NCBI GenBank assembly: GCA_037176725.1
Contig: JAZBRS010000074.1
Coordinates: 60,082,001 to 60,146,000 of the forward strand
Length of the DNA stretch: 64,000 nucleotides
Direction of reading: 5' to 3'
Source of the DNA: Posidonia oceanica
Lineage: Eukaryota; Streptophyta; Magnoliopsida; Alismatales; Posidoniaceae
Positions 46,101 through 59,927 of this stretch are shown in pieces. The position numbers and the translations under genes are program-made. Each line of letters starts with the position of its first letter. Position 1 is the stretch's first letter. Under the pieces are notes generated by a model. The model was not told the DNA's origin. It was given only the letters and a program-made list of their open reading frames with translations, and ran no database searches.

Positions 46101-49100
46101 GGTCCTGATAAGGCTTGCAGTTATCATATCTGACCTCTTCCTAGTCATGACAGCGCTTGCATCCATCATTCCTGGCAGTCCGGTCTTGACAAGGCATGCA
46201 CTTATCATTCCTGACCTCATCCTGGTCTTGGTAGGCCTCACACCTATCATTGCTAGCGGTCCGGTCATGATAAGGCTTGCACTTATCATTCTTGACCTCT
46301 TCCTAGTCTTGATAGGGCTGGCACCTAACATACCAAGCGGTCCGGTCTTGATAAGGATTGCTCTAATCATTCCTGACCTCTTCTTGGTCTTGGTAGGGCT
46401 TGCTCCAATCATTCCTGGTGGTCCAGTCGTGATAGGGCTTGCACTTATCATTCCTGACCTCTTCCTAGTCGTGAAAGGGCTGGCACCTATCATACCAGGC
46501 AGTCCGGTCTTGATACGGATTGCTCTAATCATTCCTGACCTCTTCCTGGTCTTGGTAGGGCTTGCACCAATCATTCCTGGTGGTCCAGTCATGATAAGTC
46601 ATGATAAGACTTGCACTTATCATTCCTGACCTCTTCCTGGTCTTGGTAGCACATGCACCAATCATTGCAAGCGATCTAGTCTTGGTAAGGCTTGCACTTA
46701 TCATTCCAGAACTTTTCTTGGTCTTGTTTTGGCTTGCACCTATCATTCCTGGCGATCCGGTCATGATAAGGCTTGCACTTATCATTCAGTCCTCTTCTAG
46801 GTATTGATAGGGCTTGCACCTATCATTCCTGGAGGTCTGGTCTTGATAAGGCTCGCACTAATCATTCCTGACCTCTTCCCGGTCATGAAATGGCTTGCAC
46901 TTACCATTCTAGGCCTCTTCCTAGTCATGATAGGGCTTGCACCTATCAGTCCTGGCTGTCCTGTCTTGATAAGGCTTGCACTTACCATTCCTGAACTCTT
47001 CCTATCCTCTTCCTATTCATGATAAGGCTTGCATATATCATTCCTGACCACTTCCTGGTCTTGATTGGGCTTGCACCTATCATTCCTGGTGGTCCAGTCT
47101 TGATCAGGCAAGCACCTATCATTCCGGACCACTTCCATGTCTTGATAGGGCTAGCACCTATCATTCTTGGCGGTCTTGTCTTGATAAAGCTTGCACTTAC
47201 CATTCCTGACCTCTTCCTGGTCTTGATACGGCTTGCACATACCATTCCTGGTGGTCCGGTCTTGATAAGGGTTTCACTTGTCATTCCTGACCACTTCCTG
47301 GTCTTGGTAGGGCTTGCACCTATCATTCTTGGCAGTCTCGTCCTGATAAGGCTTGCACTAATCATTCTTGCCCACTTCTTGGTCTTGGAATGGCTAGCTC
47401 CTATCATTCAAGCCGGTCCAGTGTCGATAAGGCTTGCACTTTACTTTGCTGACCTCTTCCTGGTCTTGATAGGGCGTGCACCTATCATTCCTGGCGGTCC
47501 GGTCCAGATAAGGCTTGCACTTATCATTTTTGACCTCTTCCAAGTCATGACAGGTTTAGCACCTATCATTCCTGGCGGTCCGGTCTTGATAACGCAAGCA
47601 CTTATCATTCCTGACCTCTTCCTTGTCTTGATAGGCCTTGCACCAATCATTCCAGGCGGACCGGTCTCGATTGGGCTTGCACTTATCATTCCAGACCTAC
47701 TCCGGGTCTTAACAGGGCTTGCACCTATCAATCCTGGCGGTCCGGTCTTGACAAGGCTTGCACTTACAATTCCAGACCTATTCCTGGTCATGATAGGGCT
47801 TGCACCTATCATTCCTGGCGGTTCGGTCATGACAAGGCATGCACTTATCATTCCTGACCTCTTCCTGGTCTTGGTAGGGCTCAAACCTATCATTGCTGGC
47901 GGTCCGGTCATGATAAGGCTTGCACTTATCATTCCTGACCTCTTCCTAGTCTTGATCAGGCTTGTACCTATCATACCTGGCATTCCGGTCTTGATAAGGC
48001 TTGCACTTATCATTCCTGACCTCTTCCGGGTCATGGTAGGGCATGCACCAATCATTCCTGGCGGTCCAGTCTTGGTAAGGCTTGCACTTATCATTCCTGA
48101 ACTCTTCTTGGTCTTGTTAGGGCTTGCACCTATCGTTCCTAGCGATCTGGTATTGATAAGGCTTGCACTAATCATTCATACCTCATCCTGGTCTTGGTAG
48201 GGCTTGCACCTATCATTCCTGGCGGTCCGGTCGTGATACGGCTTGCACTTATCATTCCTGACCTCTCCCGGGTCATGGTAGGGCTTGCATCTATCATTCC
48301 GGGCGGTCGGTAGTGATAAGGCTTGCTCTTATCATTCCTGACCTCTTCCAAGTGTTGATTGGGCTTGCACCTATCGTTCCTAGCGGTCTGGTCATGATAA
48401 GGCTTGCACTCATCAATCCAAAACTCTTCTTGGTCTTGTTTAGGCTTGCACCTATCATTCCTGGCGATCCGGTCAAGATAAGGCTTGCACTTATCATTCA
48501 GACCGCTTCTAGGTCTTGATAGGGCTCGCACCTATCATTCCTGGTGGTCTGGTCTTGATAAGGCTCGCACTTATCATTCCTGACCTCTTCTCGGTCATGA
48601 AAAGGCTTGCACTTATCATTCCAGGCCTGTTCCTGGTCCTGATAGGGCTTGCACCAATCAGTCCTGGTTGTCCTGTCTTGATAAGGCTTGCACTTACCAA
48701 TGCTGAACTCTTCCAAGCCTCTTCCTGTTCTAGATAAGGGTTGCACCTATCATTCCTGGCGGTCCGGTCATGATAAGGCTAGCACTTATCATTCCTGACC
48801 TCTTCCTGGCCACTTCCTGGTCTTGATTGGGCTTGCACCTATCATTCTTGGTGGTCCGGTCTTGATAAGGCATGCACTTATCATTCTTGACCTCTTCCTG
48901 GTCTTGGTAGGGCTTGCACCTATCAGTCCTAGCAGTCCTGTCTTGATAAGGCTTGCACTTATCATTCCTGACCTCTTCCTGGTCTTGATAGGGCATGCAC
49001 CAATCATTCCTGGCGGTCCAGTCTTGGTAAGCCTTGCACTTACCATTATTGAACTCTTCCTGGTCTTGTTAGGGCTTGCACCTATCATTCCTAGCGATCC

Positions 49101-52100
49101 GGTCTTGATAAGGCTTGCACTTATCGTTCCTGACCACTTCTAGGTCTTGATAGGGCTTGCACCTATCATTCCTAGAGGTCTGTTCTTGATATGGCTCGCA
49201 CTTATCATTCCTGACCTCTTCGCGGTCTTGAATGGGCTTCCACTTATCATTCCAGGCCTCTTCCTGGTCTAGATAGGGCTTGCACCTATCAGTCCAGGCT
49301 GTCCAGTCTGGATAAGGCTTGCACTTATCATTCCTGAGCACTTCCTAGCCTCTTCCTGGTCAAGTTAGGGGTTGCACCTATCATTCCTGGCTGTTCGGTC
49401 ATGATAAGGCTTGCACTTATCGTTCCCGACCTCTTCATGGCCTCTTCTTGGTCTTGATTGGGCTTGCAGCTATCATATCTGGCGGTCCGATCTTGATAAG
49501 GCCTGCACATATCATTCCTGACATCTACCTTTCCTAGATAGGGCATGCACCTATCATTCCAGGTGCTTTGAACTTGATAAGGCTTGCACGTATCATTCCT
49601 GTCGACTTCTTGGTCTTGATAGGGCTCCCACCAATCATTCCTAGCGGTCAGGTCTTGATAGGGCTTGCACTTATCATTCCTGACCTGTTCCAGGTCTTGG
49701 TAGGGTTGGCACCTATCATTCCTGGAGGTCCAGTCTTGGAAAGCCTTGCACTTATCATTCCTGACCTCTTCCTGGTCTTGATAGGGCTTGCACTTATCAT
49801 TCCTAGCGGTCCGGTCTTGATAAGGCTTGCACTAATCATTCCTGACCTTTTCCTGTCTTGATAGGGATTGCACCGATCATTCCGTGCGGTTCGGTCTTGA
49901 TAGGGCTTGCACCGAACATTCCGGGCGGTTCGGTCTTGATATGGCTTGTACTTATCAATCCTGACCTCTTCCTAGTCTTAATGGGACTTGCACCTATCAT
50001 TCCTGCCGGTCCGGTCTTATTAAGGCATGCACTGATCATTCCTAACCTCTTCCTGGTCTTGGTAGGGCTTGCACCTATCATTCCTGGCGGTCCGGTCTTG
50101 ATAAGGCTTGCACTTAACATTCCTGACCTCTTCCTGGTCTTGGTAGGGCATGCACCTTTCATTCCTGGCGGTTCGGTCTCGATAAGGCTTGCAACTAACA
50201 TTCCTCCCAGTCCGGTCATCGTTAGGCTTGCACTTATCAGTCCAGACCTCTTCCAAGTCTAGATAGGGCTTGCACCGATTATTCCTGGCAGTCCGTTCCT
50301 TTTAAGGCTTGCACTTATCATTCCTGACCTCTTCTTGGTCTTGATATGGCTTGCACTTATCATTCCAGGCCTCTTCCAGGTCCTGATAGGGCTTGAACCT
50401 CTCATTCCTAGCGGTCCGATTGTGGTAAGGCATGTAGTTATCATTCCTGACCTCGTCCTGGTCTCTTTCTGATCTTGATTGGGCTTGCACCTATCATTCC
50501 TGGCAGTCTGATCTTGATAAGGCTTGCACTTATCATTCCTGACGTCTTCCAGGTCTTGGTAGGGTGTACACCTATCATTCCTGGCGATCCGGTCTTGACA
50601 AGGCATGTACATATCATTCCTGACCTCTTCCAGGTCTTGATAGGGCTAGCACCTCTCATTCCTAGCGATCCGATCTTGATAAGGGTTGCACTTATCATTC
50701 CTGACCTCTTCCTGATCATGGTAGGGCTTGCACCTATCATTCCAGGCAGTCTGGTCTTGATATGGCTTGCACTTATCTTTCCTGGCCTCTTCCGGGTCTT
50801 GTTGGGCTTGCGCTTATCATTTCTGGAGGTACGGTCTTGATAAGGCATGCACTTATCATTCCTGACCTCTACCTGGTCATGATAGGGCTTGCACCGATCA
50901 TTCCAGGCGGTGCGATCTTGATAAGGCTTGCACTTATCATTCCTGACCTCCTCCTGGTCATGATAGGGCTTGCACCTATCATTCCTGACGGTTCGGTCTT
51001 GATATGGCTTGCACTTATCAATCCTGACATCTTCCAGGTCTTAATAGGGCTTGAACCAATCATTCCAGGCGGTCCGCCCTTGATGAGGCTCGCACTTATC
51101 ATTCCTGACCTCTTCCTGGTCTTGGTAGGGCTTGCACTTGTCTTTCCTGGCAGTCCAGTCTTAATAAGGCTTGCGCTAGTCATTCCTGACCTCTTCCGGT
51201 TCTTGATAGGGCTCGCACCTATCATTCCTGGCGGTCCGGTCTTGATAAGGCTTGCACCAATCATTCCTGACCTCTTCCTGGTATTGATTAGGCTTGCACG
51301 TATCGTTCCTGGCAGTCCGGTCATGATAAGGCTTGCACTTATCATTGTAGACCTCCTCCTGGTCTTGGTAGGGCTTGCACCATTCATTCTTGGCGGTCCG
51401 GTCTTGATAAAGCTTGCACATATCATTCCTGACATCTTCCTGGTCTAAGTAGGGCTTGCACCTCTCAGTCCTAGCGGTCCGGTCTTGATAAAGCTTGCAC
51501 ATATCATTACGGACCACTTCCAGGTCTTGATAGGGCTTGCACCTATCATTCCTGGCGGTCCTGTCTTGATAAGGCTTGCACTTATCATTCCTGACCTCTT
51601 CCGGGTCATGATTGGGCTAGCACCTCCCCTCCTGGCGGTTCGGTCTTGACAAGGCTTGCACTTATCATTCCTAACCTTGTCCTGGCCTCTTCCTGGTCGT
51701 TATTGGGCTTGCACCTATCATTCCTGGTGGTCTGGTCTTGATAAGGCTTGCACTTATCATTCCTGACCTCTTCCAGGTATTGGTAGGGCTTACACCTACC
51801 ATTCCTAGCGGTCCGGTCTTGATAAGGCATGCACATATCATTCCTGACCTCTTCCTGGTCATGATAGGGCTAGCACCTCTCATTCCAGGTGGTCCAGTCT
51901 TGATACGGCTAGCACTGATCATTCCTGACCTCATCCTGGTCACGGTAGGGCTTGCACCTATCATTCCTGGCGGTCCGGTCTTAATATGGCTTGCACTTAT
52001 CATTCCTGACCTCCTCCTGGTCTTGATAAGGCTTGCACCTATCATTCCTGGTGGTCCGGTCTTTATAAGGCTTGCACTTATCATTCCTGACCTCTTCTAG

Positions 52101-55100
52101 GCCTTGATAGGGCTAGCACCTATCATTCCTGGTGGTCCGGTTTTGATATTGCTTGCACTTATCATTCCTGACCTCTTCCTAGTATTGATAGGACTTGCAC
52201 CTACCATTCCTGGCTGTCCAGTCTTGATATGGCTTGCACTTATCATTCCTGACCTCTTCCTGGTCTTGATAGGGCTTGCACCTATCAATCCTGGCTGTCT
52301 GGTCCTGATAAGGCTTGCACTTATCATTTCTGACCTCTTCCTAGTCATGACGGGGCTTGCACCTATCATTCCTGGCGGTCCGGTCTTGATAACGCATGCA
52401 CTTGTCGTTCCTGACCTCTTCCTGGTCTTGATCGGGCTTGCACCTATCATTGCTGGCAGTCCAGTCTTGATTAGGCTTGCTCTTATCAATCCAGACCTAT
52501 TCCTGGTCAGGATAGTGCTTGCACCGAACATTCCTGGCGGTTCGGTCTTGGCAAGGCTTGCACTGATCAATCCTGACCACTTCCTGGTCATGGTAGGGCT
52601 CACACCTATCATTGCTGGCGGTCCGGTCATGAAAAGGCTTGCACTTACCTTTCCTGACATCCTCCTAGTCTTGATCGGGCTTGTACCAATCATACCTGGC
52701 TGTCCGGTCTTGATAAGGCTTGCACATATCATTCCTGACCTCTTCCTGGTCTTGGTAGGGCTTGCACCAATCATTCCTGGTGGTCCAGTCTTCGTGAGGC
52801 CTGCACTTATCATTCCTGAACTCTTCTTGGTCTTGTTTGGGCTTGCACCTATCATTCCTGGCGATCCGGTATTGATAAGGCTTGCACTTATCATTCAGAC
52901 CTCATCCTGGTCTTGGTAGGGCTTGCACCTATCAATCCTGGCAGTCTGGTCGTGATATGGCTTGCACTTATCATTCCTGACCTCTCCCTGGTCATGGTAG
53001 GGCTTGCATCTATCATTCCGGGAGGTCTGGTAGTGTTAAGGCTTGCACTTATCTTTCCTGAACTCTTCCAAGTCTTGAGAGGGCTTGCACCGATCGTTCC
53101 TGGCGGTCTGGTCCAGATAAGGCTCGCACTTATCATTCCTGATCTCTTCCCAGTCTTGAAAAGGCTTGCACTTATCATTCCAGGCCTCTTCTTGGTCTTG
53201 ATAGGGCTTGCACCTATCGGTCCATGCGGTCCGGTCTAGATAAGGCTTGCACCTATCAATCCTAAACTCTTCCTACCCTCTTCCTGGTCTAGATAGGGGT
53301 TGCAACTATCATTCCTGGAAGTCCGGTCATGATAAGGCTTGCACTTATCATTATTGACCTCTTCCTGGTTTTGATAGGGCTTGCACCTATCAATCCTGGC
53401 GGTCCGATCATGATAAGGGTTGCACTTATCATTCCTAACCTCTTCCTGGTCTTGGTAGGGCTCACACCTATCATTGCTGGCGGTCCGATCATGATAACGC
53501 TTGCACTTATCATTCCTGACCTCTTCCTAGTCTTGATCAGGCTTGTACCTATCATACCTGGCGGTCTAGTCGTGATAAGGCTCGCACTTATTTGTCCTGA
53601 CCTCATCCTGGTCTTGATATGGCTTGCACCCATCATTCCAAGCGGTCCAATCTTGATAAGGCATGCACTTATCATTCCGGACCTCTTCCTGGTCTTGATA
53701 GGGCTTGCACCTATCATTCTTGGCGGTCCGATCGTGATAAGGCTTGCACTTATCATTCCTGTCGTCTTCCTGGTCTTGATACGGCTTGCACCTACCATTC
53801 CTGGTGGTCCGATCTTGATAAGGCTTGCACCTATCACTCCTGACCACATCTTGGTCTTGGTAGGGCTTGCACATATCATTCTTGGTGTTCTGGTCCAGAT
53901 ATGGCTTGCACTAATCATTCCTGCCCACTTCTTGGTCTTGGTAAGGCTTGCACCTATCATTCATGGCGGTCCGGTCTTGATAAGGCTTGCACTTAACTTT
54001 GCTGACCTCTTCCTGGTCTTGGTAGGGCTTGCACCTATCATTCCTAGCGGTCCGGTCCTGATAAGGCTTGCACTTATCATTTCTAACCCCTTCCTAGTCA
54101 TGACAGGGCTATAGCCTATCATTCCTGGCGGTTGAGTCTTGATAACACATGCACATATCATTCCTGACCTCTTCCTGGTCTTGATAGGCTTTGAACCAAT
54201 CTTTTCTGGCGGTCCGGTCTTGATTAGGCTTGCACTTATCAATCCAGACCGATTCTTGGTATTGACAGGGCTTGCACCTATCATTCCTGGCGGTCCGGTC
54301 TTGATTAGGCTTGCACTTATCATTCCAGACCTATTCCTGGTCATGACAGGGCTTGCACCAATCATTCTTGGCGGTCTGGTCTTGACAAGGCTTGCACTTA
54401 TCATTCCTGACCTCTTCCTGGTCTTGGTAGGGCTCACACCTATCAATGCTGGCGGTCCGTTCATGATATGGCTTCCACTTGTCATTCCTGACCTCTTCCT
54501 AGTCTTGATCGGGCATGTTCCTTTCTTACTAGGCAGTCCGGTCTTGATACGGCTTGCACTTACCATTCCTGACCTCTTCCTGGTCTTGGTAGGGCATGCA
54601 CCAATCATTCCTGGCGGTCCAGTCATGGTAAGGCTTGCACTTATCATTCCCGAACTCTTCTTGGTCTTGTTAGGACTTGCACCTATCATTCCTGGCGATC
54701 CGGTATTGATGAGGATTGCACTTATCATTTAGACCTCATCCTGCTCTTGGTAGCGCTTGCACCGATCATTCCTAGCGGTCCGATAATGATAAGGCTTGCA
54801 CTTATCATTCCTAACCTCTCCCTGGTCATGATAGGGCTTGCATCTATCATTTCGGGCGGTCTGGTAGTGATAAGGCTTGCACTTATCATTCCTGACCTCT
54901 TCCAAGTGTTGATAGGGCTTCAACCTATCCTTCCTAGCAGTCTGGTCATGATAAGGCTCGCACTTATCATTCCTGATCTCTTCCCAGTCTTGGAAAGGCT
55001 AGCACTTATCATTCCAGGCCTCTTCCTGGACTTGATTGGGCTTGCACCTTTCAATCCAGGCTGTTCGGTCTTGATTAGGCTTGCACTTATCATTCCTGAA

Positions 55101-58100
55101 CTCTTCCTAGCCATTTCCTAGTCGAGATAGGGGTTGCACATATAATTCCTGGCGATCCGGTCATGATAAGGCTTGCACTTATCATTCCAGACCTCTTCCT
55201 GGCCTCTACCTGGTCTTGGTAGGGCTTGCACCTTTCATTCTAGCGGCCTGGTAGTGATAAGGCTCGCACTTATTAGTCCGGACCTCATCTTGGTCTTGAT
55301 TGGGCTTGCAACTATCATTCCTGGTGGTCCGGTCTTGATAAGGGTCGCACTTATCGTTCCGGACCTCTTCTTGGTCATGATAGGACTAGCACCGATCATT
55401 TTTGGCGGTCCGGTCATGATATGGCTTGCACTTATCATTCCTGACCGCTTCCTGGTCTTGATACGGCTTGCACCTACCATTTCGGTTGGTCTGGTCTTGA
55501 TAAGGCTTGCACTTATCATTCCTGACCACTTCCTGGTCTTGGTAGGGCTTGCACCTATCATTGTTGGCGGTCTGGTCCTGATAAGGCTTGCACTAATCAT
55601 TACTACCCACTTCCTGGTCTTGGTAAGGCCTGCACCTATCATTCATGGCAGTCCGGTCTTGATAAGGCTTGCACTTAACTTTGCTAACCTCCTCCTGGTC
55701 TTGATAGGGCTTGCACCTATCATTTCTAGCAGTCCGGTCCTGATAAGGCTTGCACTTATGATTTCTGACCTCTTCCAAGTCATGACAGGGCTAGCACCTA
55801 TCATTCCTGGCGGTCCGGTCTTGATAATGCATGCACTTATCATTCCTAACCTCTTCCTGGTCTTGATAGGCCTTACACAATTCCTTCCTGGCGGTCTGGT
55901 CTTGATTAGGCACGAACTTATCATTCCAGACCTATTCTTGGTCTTGACAAGGCTTGCACCTATCATTCCAGGCAGTCCGGTCTTGACAAGGCTTGCTCTT
56001 ATCATTCCAGACCTATTCCCAGTCGTGACAGGGCTTGCACCTATCATTCCTGGAGGTCCGGTCTGGACAAGGCTTGCACTTGTCATTCCTGACCTCTTCC
56101 TGGTCTTGGTAGGGCTCACAACTATCATGGCAAGCGGTCCGGTCATGATAAGGCTTGCAATTATCATTCCTGACCTCTTCCTAGTCTTGATCGGGCTTGT
56201 ACCTATCATGCCAGGCAGTCCGGTCTTGATAAGGCTTGCACTTATCATTCCTGACCTCTTCCTGGTCTTGGTAGGGCATGCACCAATCATTCCTGATGGT
56301 CCAGTCCTGGTAAGGCTTGCACTTATCATTCCTGAACTCTTCTTGGTCTTGTTAGGGCTTGCCCCTATCATTCCTGGCGATCTGGTATTGATAAGGCTTG
56401 CACTTATCATTTAGACCTCATCGTGGTCTTGGTAGGGCTTGCACCAATCATTCCTGGCGGTCCGGTCGTGATAAGGCTTACACTTATCATTCCTGACCTC
56501 TCCCTTGTCATGGTAGGGCTTGCATCTATCATTCCGGGCGGTTTGGTAGTGATAAGGCTTGCACTTATCAATCCTGACCCCTTCCAAGTCTTGATAGGGC
56601 TTGCACCTATCGTTCCAAGCGGTCAAGTCTTTATAAGGCTCGCACTTATCATTCCTGACATCTTTCCGGTCTTTAAAAGGCTTGCACTTATCATTCTAGG
56701 CCTCTTCTTGGTCTTGATAGGGTTTGCACCTATCAGTCCAGGCTGTCTGGTCTTGATTAGGCTTGCGCTTATCATTCCTGAACTCTTCCTAGCCTCTTCC
56801 TAGTCGAGATAGGGGTTGCACCTATCATTCCTGGCTGTCTAGACAAGATAAGGCTTGCACTTATCATTCCTGACCTCTTCCTGGCCTCTTCCTGGTCTAG
56901 ATAGGGCATGCACCTATCAATCCTAGTGGTCCGGTCATGATAAGGCTTGCACTTATCATTCCTGACATCCTCCTGGTCTTGATAGGGCTCACACCTATCA
57001 TTCCTGGTGGTCTGGTCATGATAAGGCTTGCACTTATCAATCCTGACCTCTTCCAGGTCTTGATAGGGCTTGCACCTATCATTCCGGGCTGTCCATTCTT
57101 GGTAAGGCTTGCTCTTATCATTCCTGAACTCTTCCTGGTCTTGTTAGGGCTTGCACCTATCATTCCTGGCGATCCGGTATTGATGAGGCTTGCACTTATC
57201 ATTCAGACCTCATCCTGGTCTTAGTAGCGCTTGCACCTATCATTCCTGGCAGTCCGGACGTGATAAGGCTTGCACTTATCATTCCTGACCTCTCCCTGGT
57301 CATGATAGGGCTTGCATCTATCATTCCGGGCGGTCTGGTAGTGATAAGGCTTGCACTTATCATTCCTGACCTCTTCCAAGTGTTGATAGGGCTTGCACCT
57401 ATCGTTCCTGGCAGTCTGGTCATGATAAGGCTCGCACTTATCATTCCTGATCTCTTCCTGGTCTTGGAAAGGCTAGCACTTATCATTCCAGGCCTCTTCC
57501 TGGTCTTGATAGGGCTTGCACCTATCAGTCCAGGCTGTCCGATCTTGATTAGGCTTGCACTTATCATTCCAAATCTCTTCCTAGCCTCTTCCGGGTCAAG
57601 ATAAGGGTTGCACCTATCATTCCTGGCTGTCCGGCCATGATATGGCTCGCACTTATCGTTCCTGACCTCTTCCTAGCCTCTTCCTGGTCTTGATTGGGCA
57701 TGCACCTATCATTCCTGGTGGTCCGGTCTTGATAAGGCTTGCACTTATCATTCCTAACCTCCTCCTGGTCTTGATAGGGCTTGCACCTGTCATTCCTAGC
57801 GGTCCGGTCTTGATAAGGCTTGCTCTTATCAATCTTGACCTCTTCCTGGTCTTGATAGGGCTTGCACCTATCATTCCTGGCCGTCCAGTCTTGGTAAGGC
57901 TTGCTCTTATCATTCCTGAACTCTTCTTGGTCTTGTTAGGGCTTGCACCTATCATTCTTGGCGATCCGGTCTTGATAAGGCTTGCACTTATCATTCAGAC
58001 CACATCCTGGTCTTGGTAGGGATTGCATCTATCATTCCTGGTGGTCCGGTCGTGATAAGGCTTGCACTAATCATTCCTGACCTCTCCCTGATCATGCTAG

Positions 58101-59927
58101 GGCTTTTATCTATCATTCCGGGCAGTCTGGTTGTGATAAGGCTTGCACTTATCATTCCTGACCTCTTCCAGGTCTTAATAAGGCTTGCACCTATCATTCC
58201 TGGAGGTCTGGTCTTGGAAAGGCTCGCACGTATCATTCCTGACATCATCCCGGTCTTGAAAAGGCTTGCACTTATCATTCTAGGACTCTTCTTGGTCAAG
58301 ATAGGGCTTGCACCTATCAGTCCAGGCTATCCGGTCTTGGTAAGGCTCGCTCTTAACATTCCAGAACTCTTCCTAGCCTCCTCCTAGTCTTGATAGGGGT
58401 TGCACCTATCAATCCTAGCAGTCCGGTCATGATAAGGCTTGCCCTTATCACTCTTGACCTCTTCCTGGCATCTTCTTGGTCTTGATTGGGCTTGCACCTA
58501 TCATTCCTGGTGGTCCAGTCTTGATAAGGCTTGCACTTATCATTCCTGACCTCTTCCTGGTCTTGGTAGGGCTTACACCTATCATTCCAGCAGTCCGGTC
58601 TTGATAAAGCATGCACATATCATTCCTGACGTCTTCCTGCTCATGATAGGGCTAGCACTTCTCTTTCTTGGCGGTCCGATCTTGATACGGCTTGCATTTA
58701 TCATTCTGACCTCTTCCTGGTCTTGGTTGGGCTTGCAGCTATCATTCCTAGCGGTTCGGTATTGATAAGGCTTGCACTTATAATTCCTGACCTCTTCCTG
58801 GTCTTGAAATGGCTTGGACCTATCATTCCTGGCGGTCCGGTCTTGATAAGGCTTGCACTTAACATTCCTGACCACTTCCTGATCTTGATAGTGCTCGCAC
58901 CTATCTTTACTAGCAGTCCGGTCCTGATAAGGCTTGCTCTTATCATTCCAGACCTCTTCCAAGTCATGACAGGGCTTGCACTTGTCATTCCTGATGGTTC
59001 GGTCTTGTTAAGGCATGCACTTATCGTTCCTGACTCCTTCCTGGTCTTGATAGGGCTTGCACCTATCATTCCTGGCGGTCCGATCTTGATAAGGCTTGCA
59101 CTTATCATTCCTGGCCTATTCCTGGTCATGACAGGGCTTGCAACTATTATTCTTGGCTGTCCGGTCTTGACAAGGCTTGCACTTATCATTCCTGACCTCT
59201 TCCTGGTCTTGGTAGGGCTTACACCTATCATTGCTAGCGGTCTAGTCATGATAAGGCTTGCACTTATCATTCCTGACCTCTTCCTAGTCATGATAGGGCT
59301 TGCACCTATCATACCTAGCGGTCCGGTCATGATAAGGCTTGCACTTATCTTTCCTGACCTCTTCCTGGTCTTGGTAGGGCTTGCACCATTCATTCCTGGC
59401 AGTCCAGTCATGATAAGGCTTGCACTTATCATTCCTGACCTCTTCTTGGTCTTGGTAGGGCATGCACCAATCGTTCCTGGCGTTCCAGTATTGGTAGGGC
59501 TTGCACTTACCATTCCTGAACTCTTCTTGGTCTTGATAGGGCTTGCTCCTATCTTTCCTGGCGATCCGATCTTGATAAGGCCTGCACTTATCATTCAGAC
59601 CTCTTCCTAGTCTTGGTAGGGCTTGCACCTATCATTCCTGGCGGTCCGGTCGTGATAAGGCTTGCACTTGTCATTCCTGACCTCTCCCTGGTCATGGTAG
59701 GGCTTGCATCTATCATTCCGAGCGGTACGGTAGTGATAAGGCTTGCACTTATAATTCCTGACCTCTTCCAAGTCTTGGTAGGGCTTGCATCTATCGTTCC
59801 TGACGGTCTGGTCTTGATAAGGCTCGCACTTATCATTCCTGATCTCTTCCCGGTCTTGAAACGGCTTGCACTTATCTTTCCAGGCCTCTTCCTGGTCTTG
59901 ATAGGGCTTGCTCCTATCAGTCCAGCC
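37147..59927. repeat. Satellite array 2, continuation of the 81-bp satellite
   Basis: About 22.8 kb (about 280 units) of the same satellite as 4011-11705, in the same orientation. Unit variants recur in blocks of roughly 0.8-2 kb. The shortened ATTCAGACC/ATTTAGACC junction appears near 37181, 40434, 42190, 44128, 44757, 46790, 48175, 48497, 52893, 54727, 56411, 57200, 57990 and 59596. A doubled CCTCTTCCTGGCCTCTTCC motif is another landmark. The block near 58650-59900 resembles 5300-6840 and 9500-11000 in array 1, so distant parts share a higher-order structure. Frames up to 420 codons are open on both strands because of the 3n period. No other sequence interrupts the array. Confidence 0.95.
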
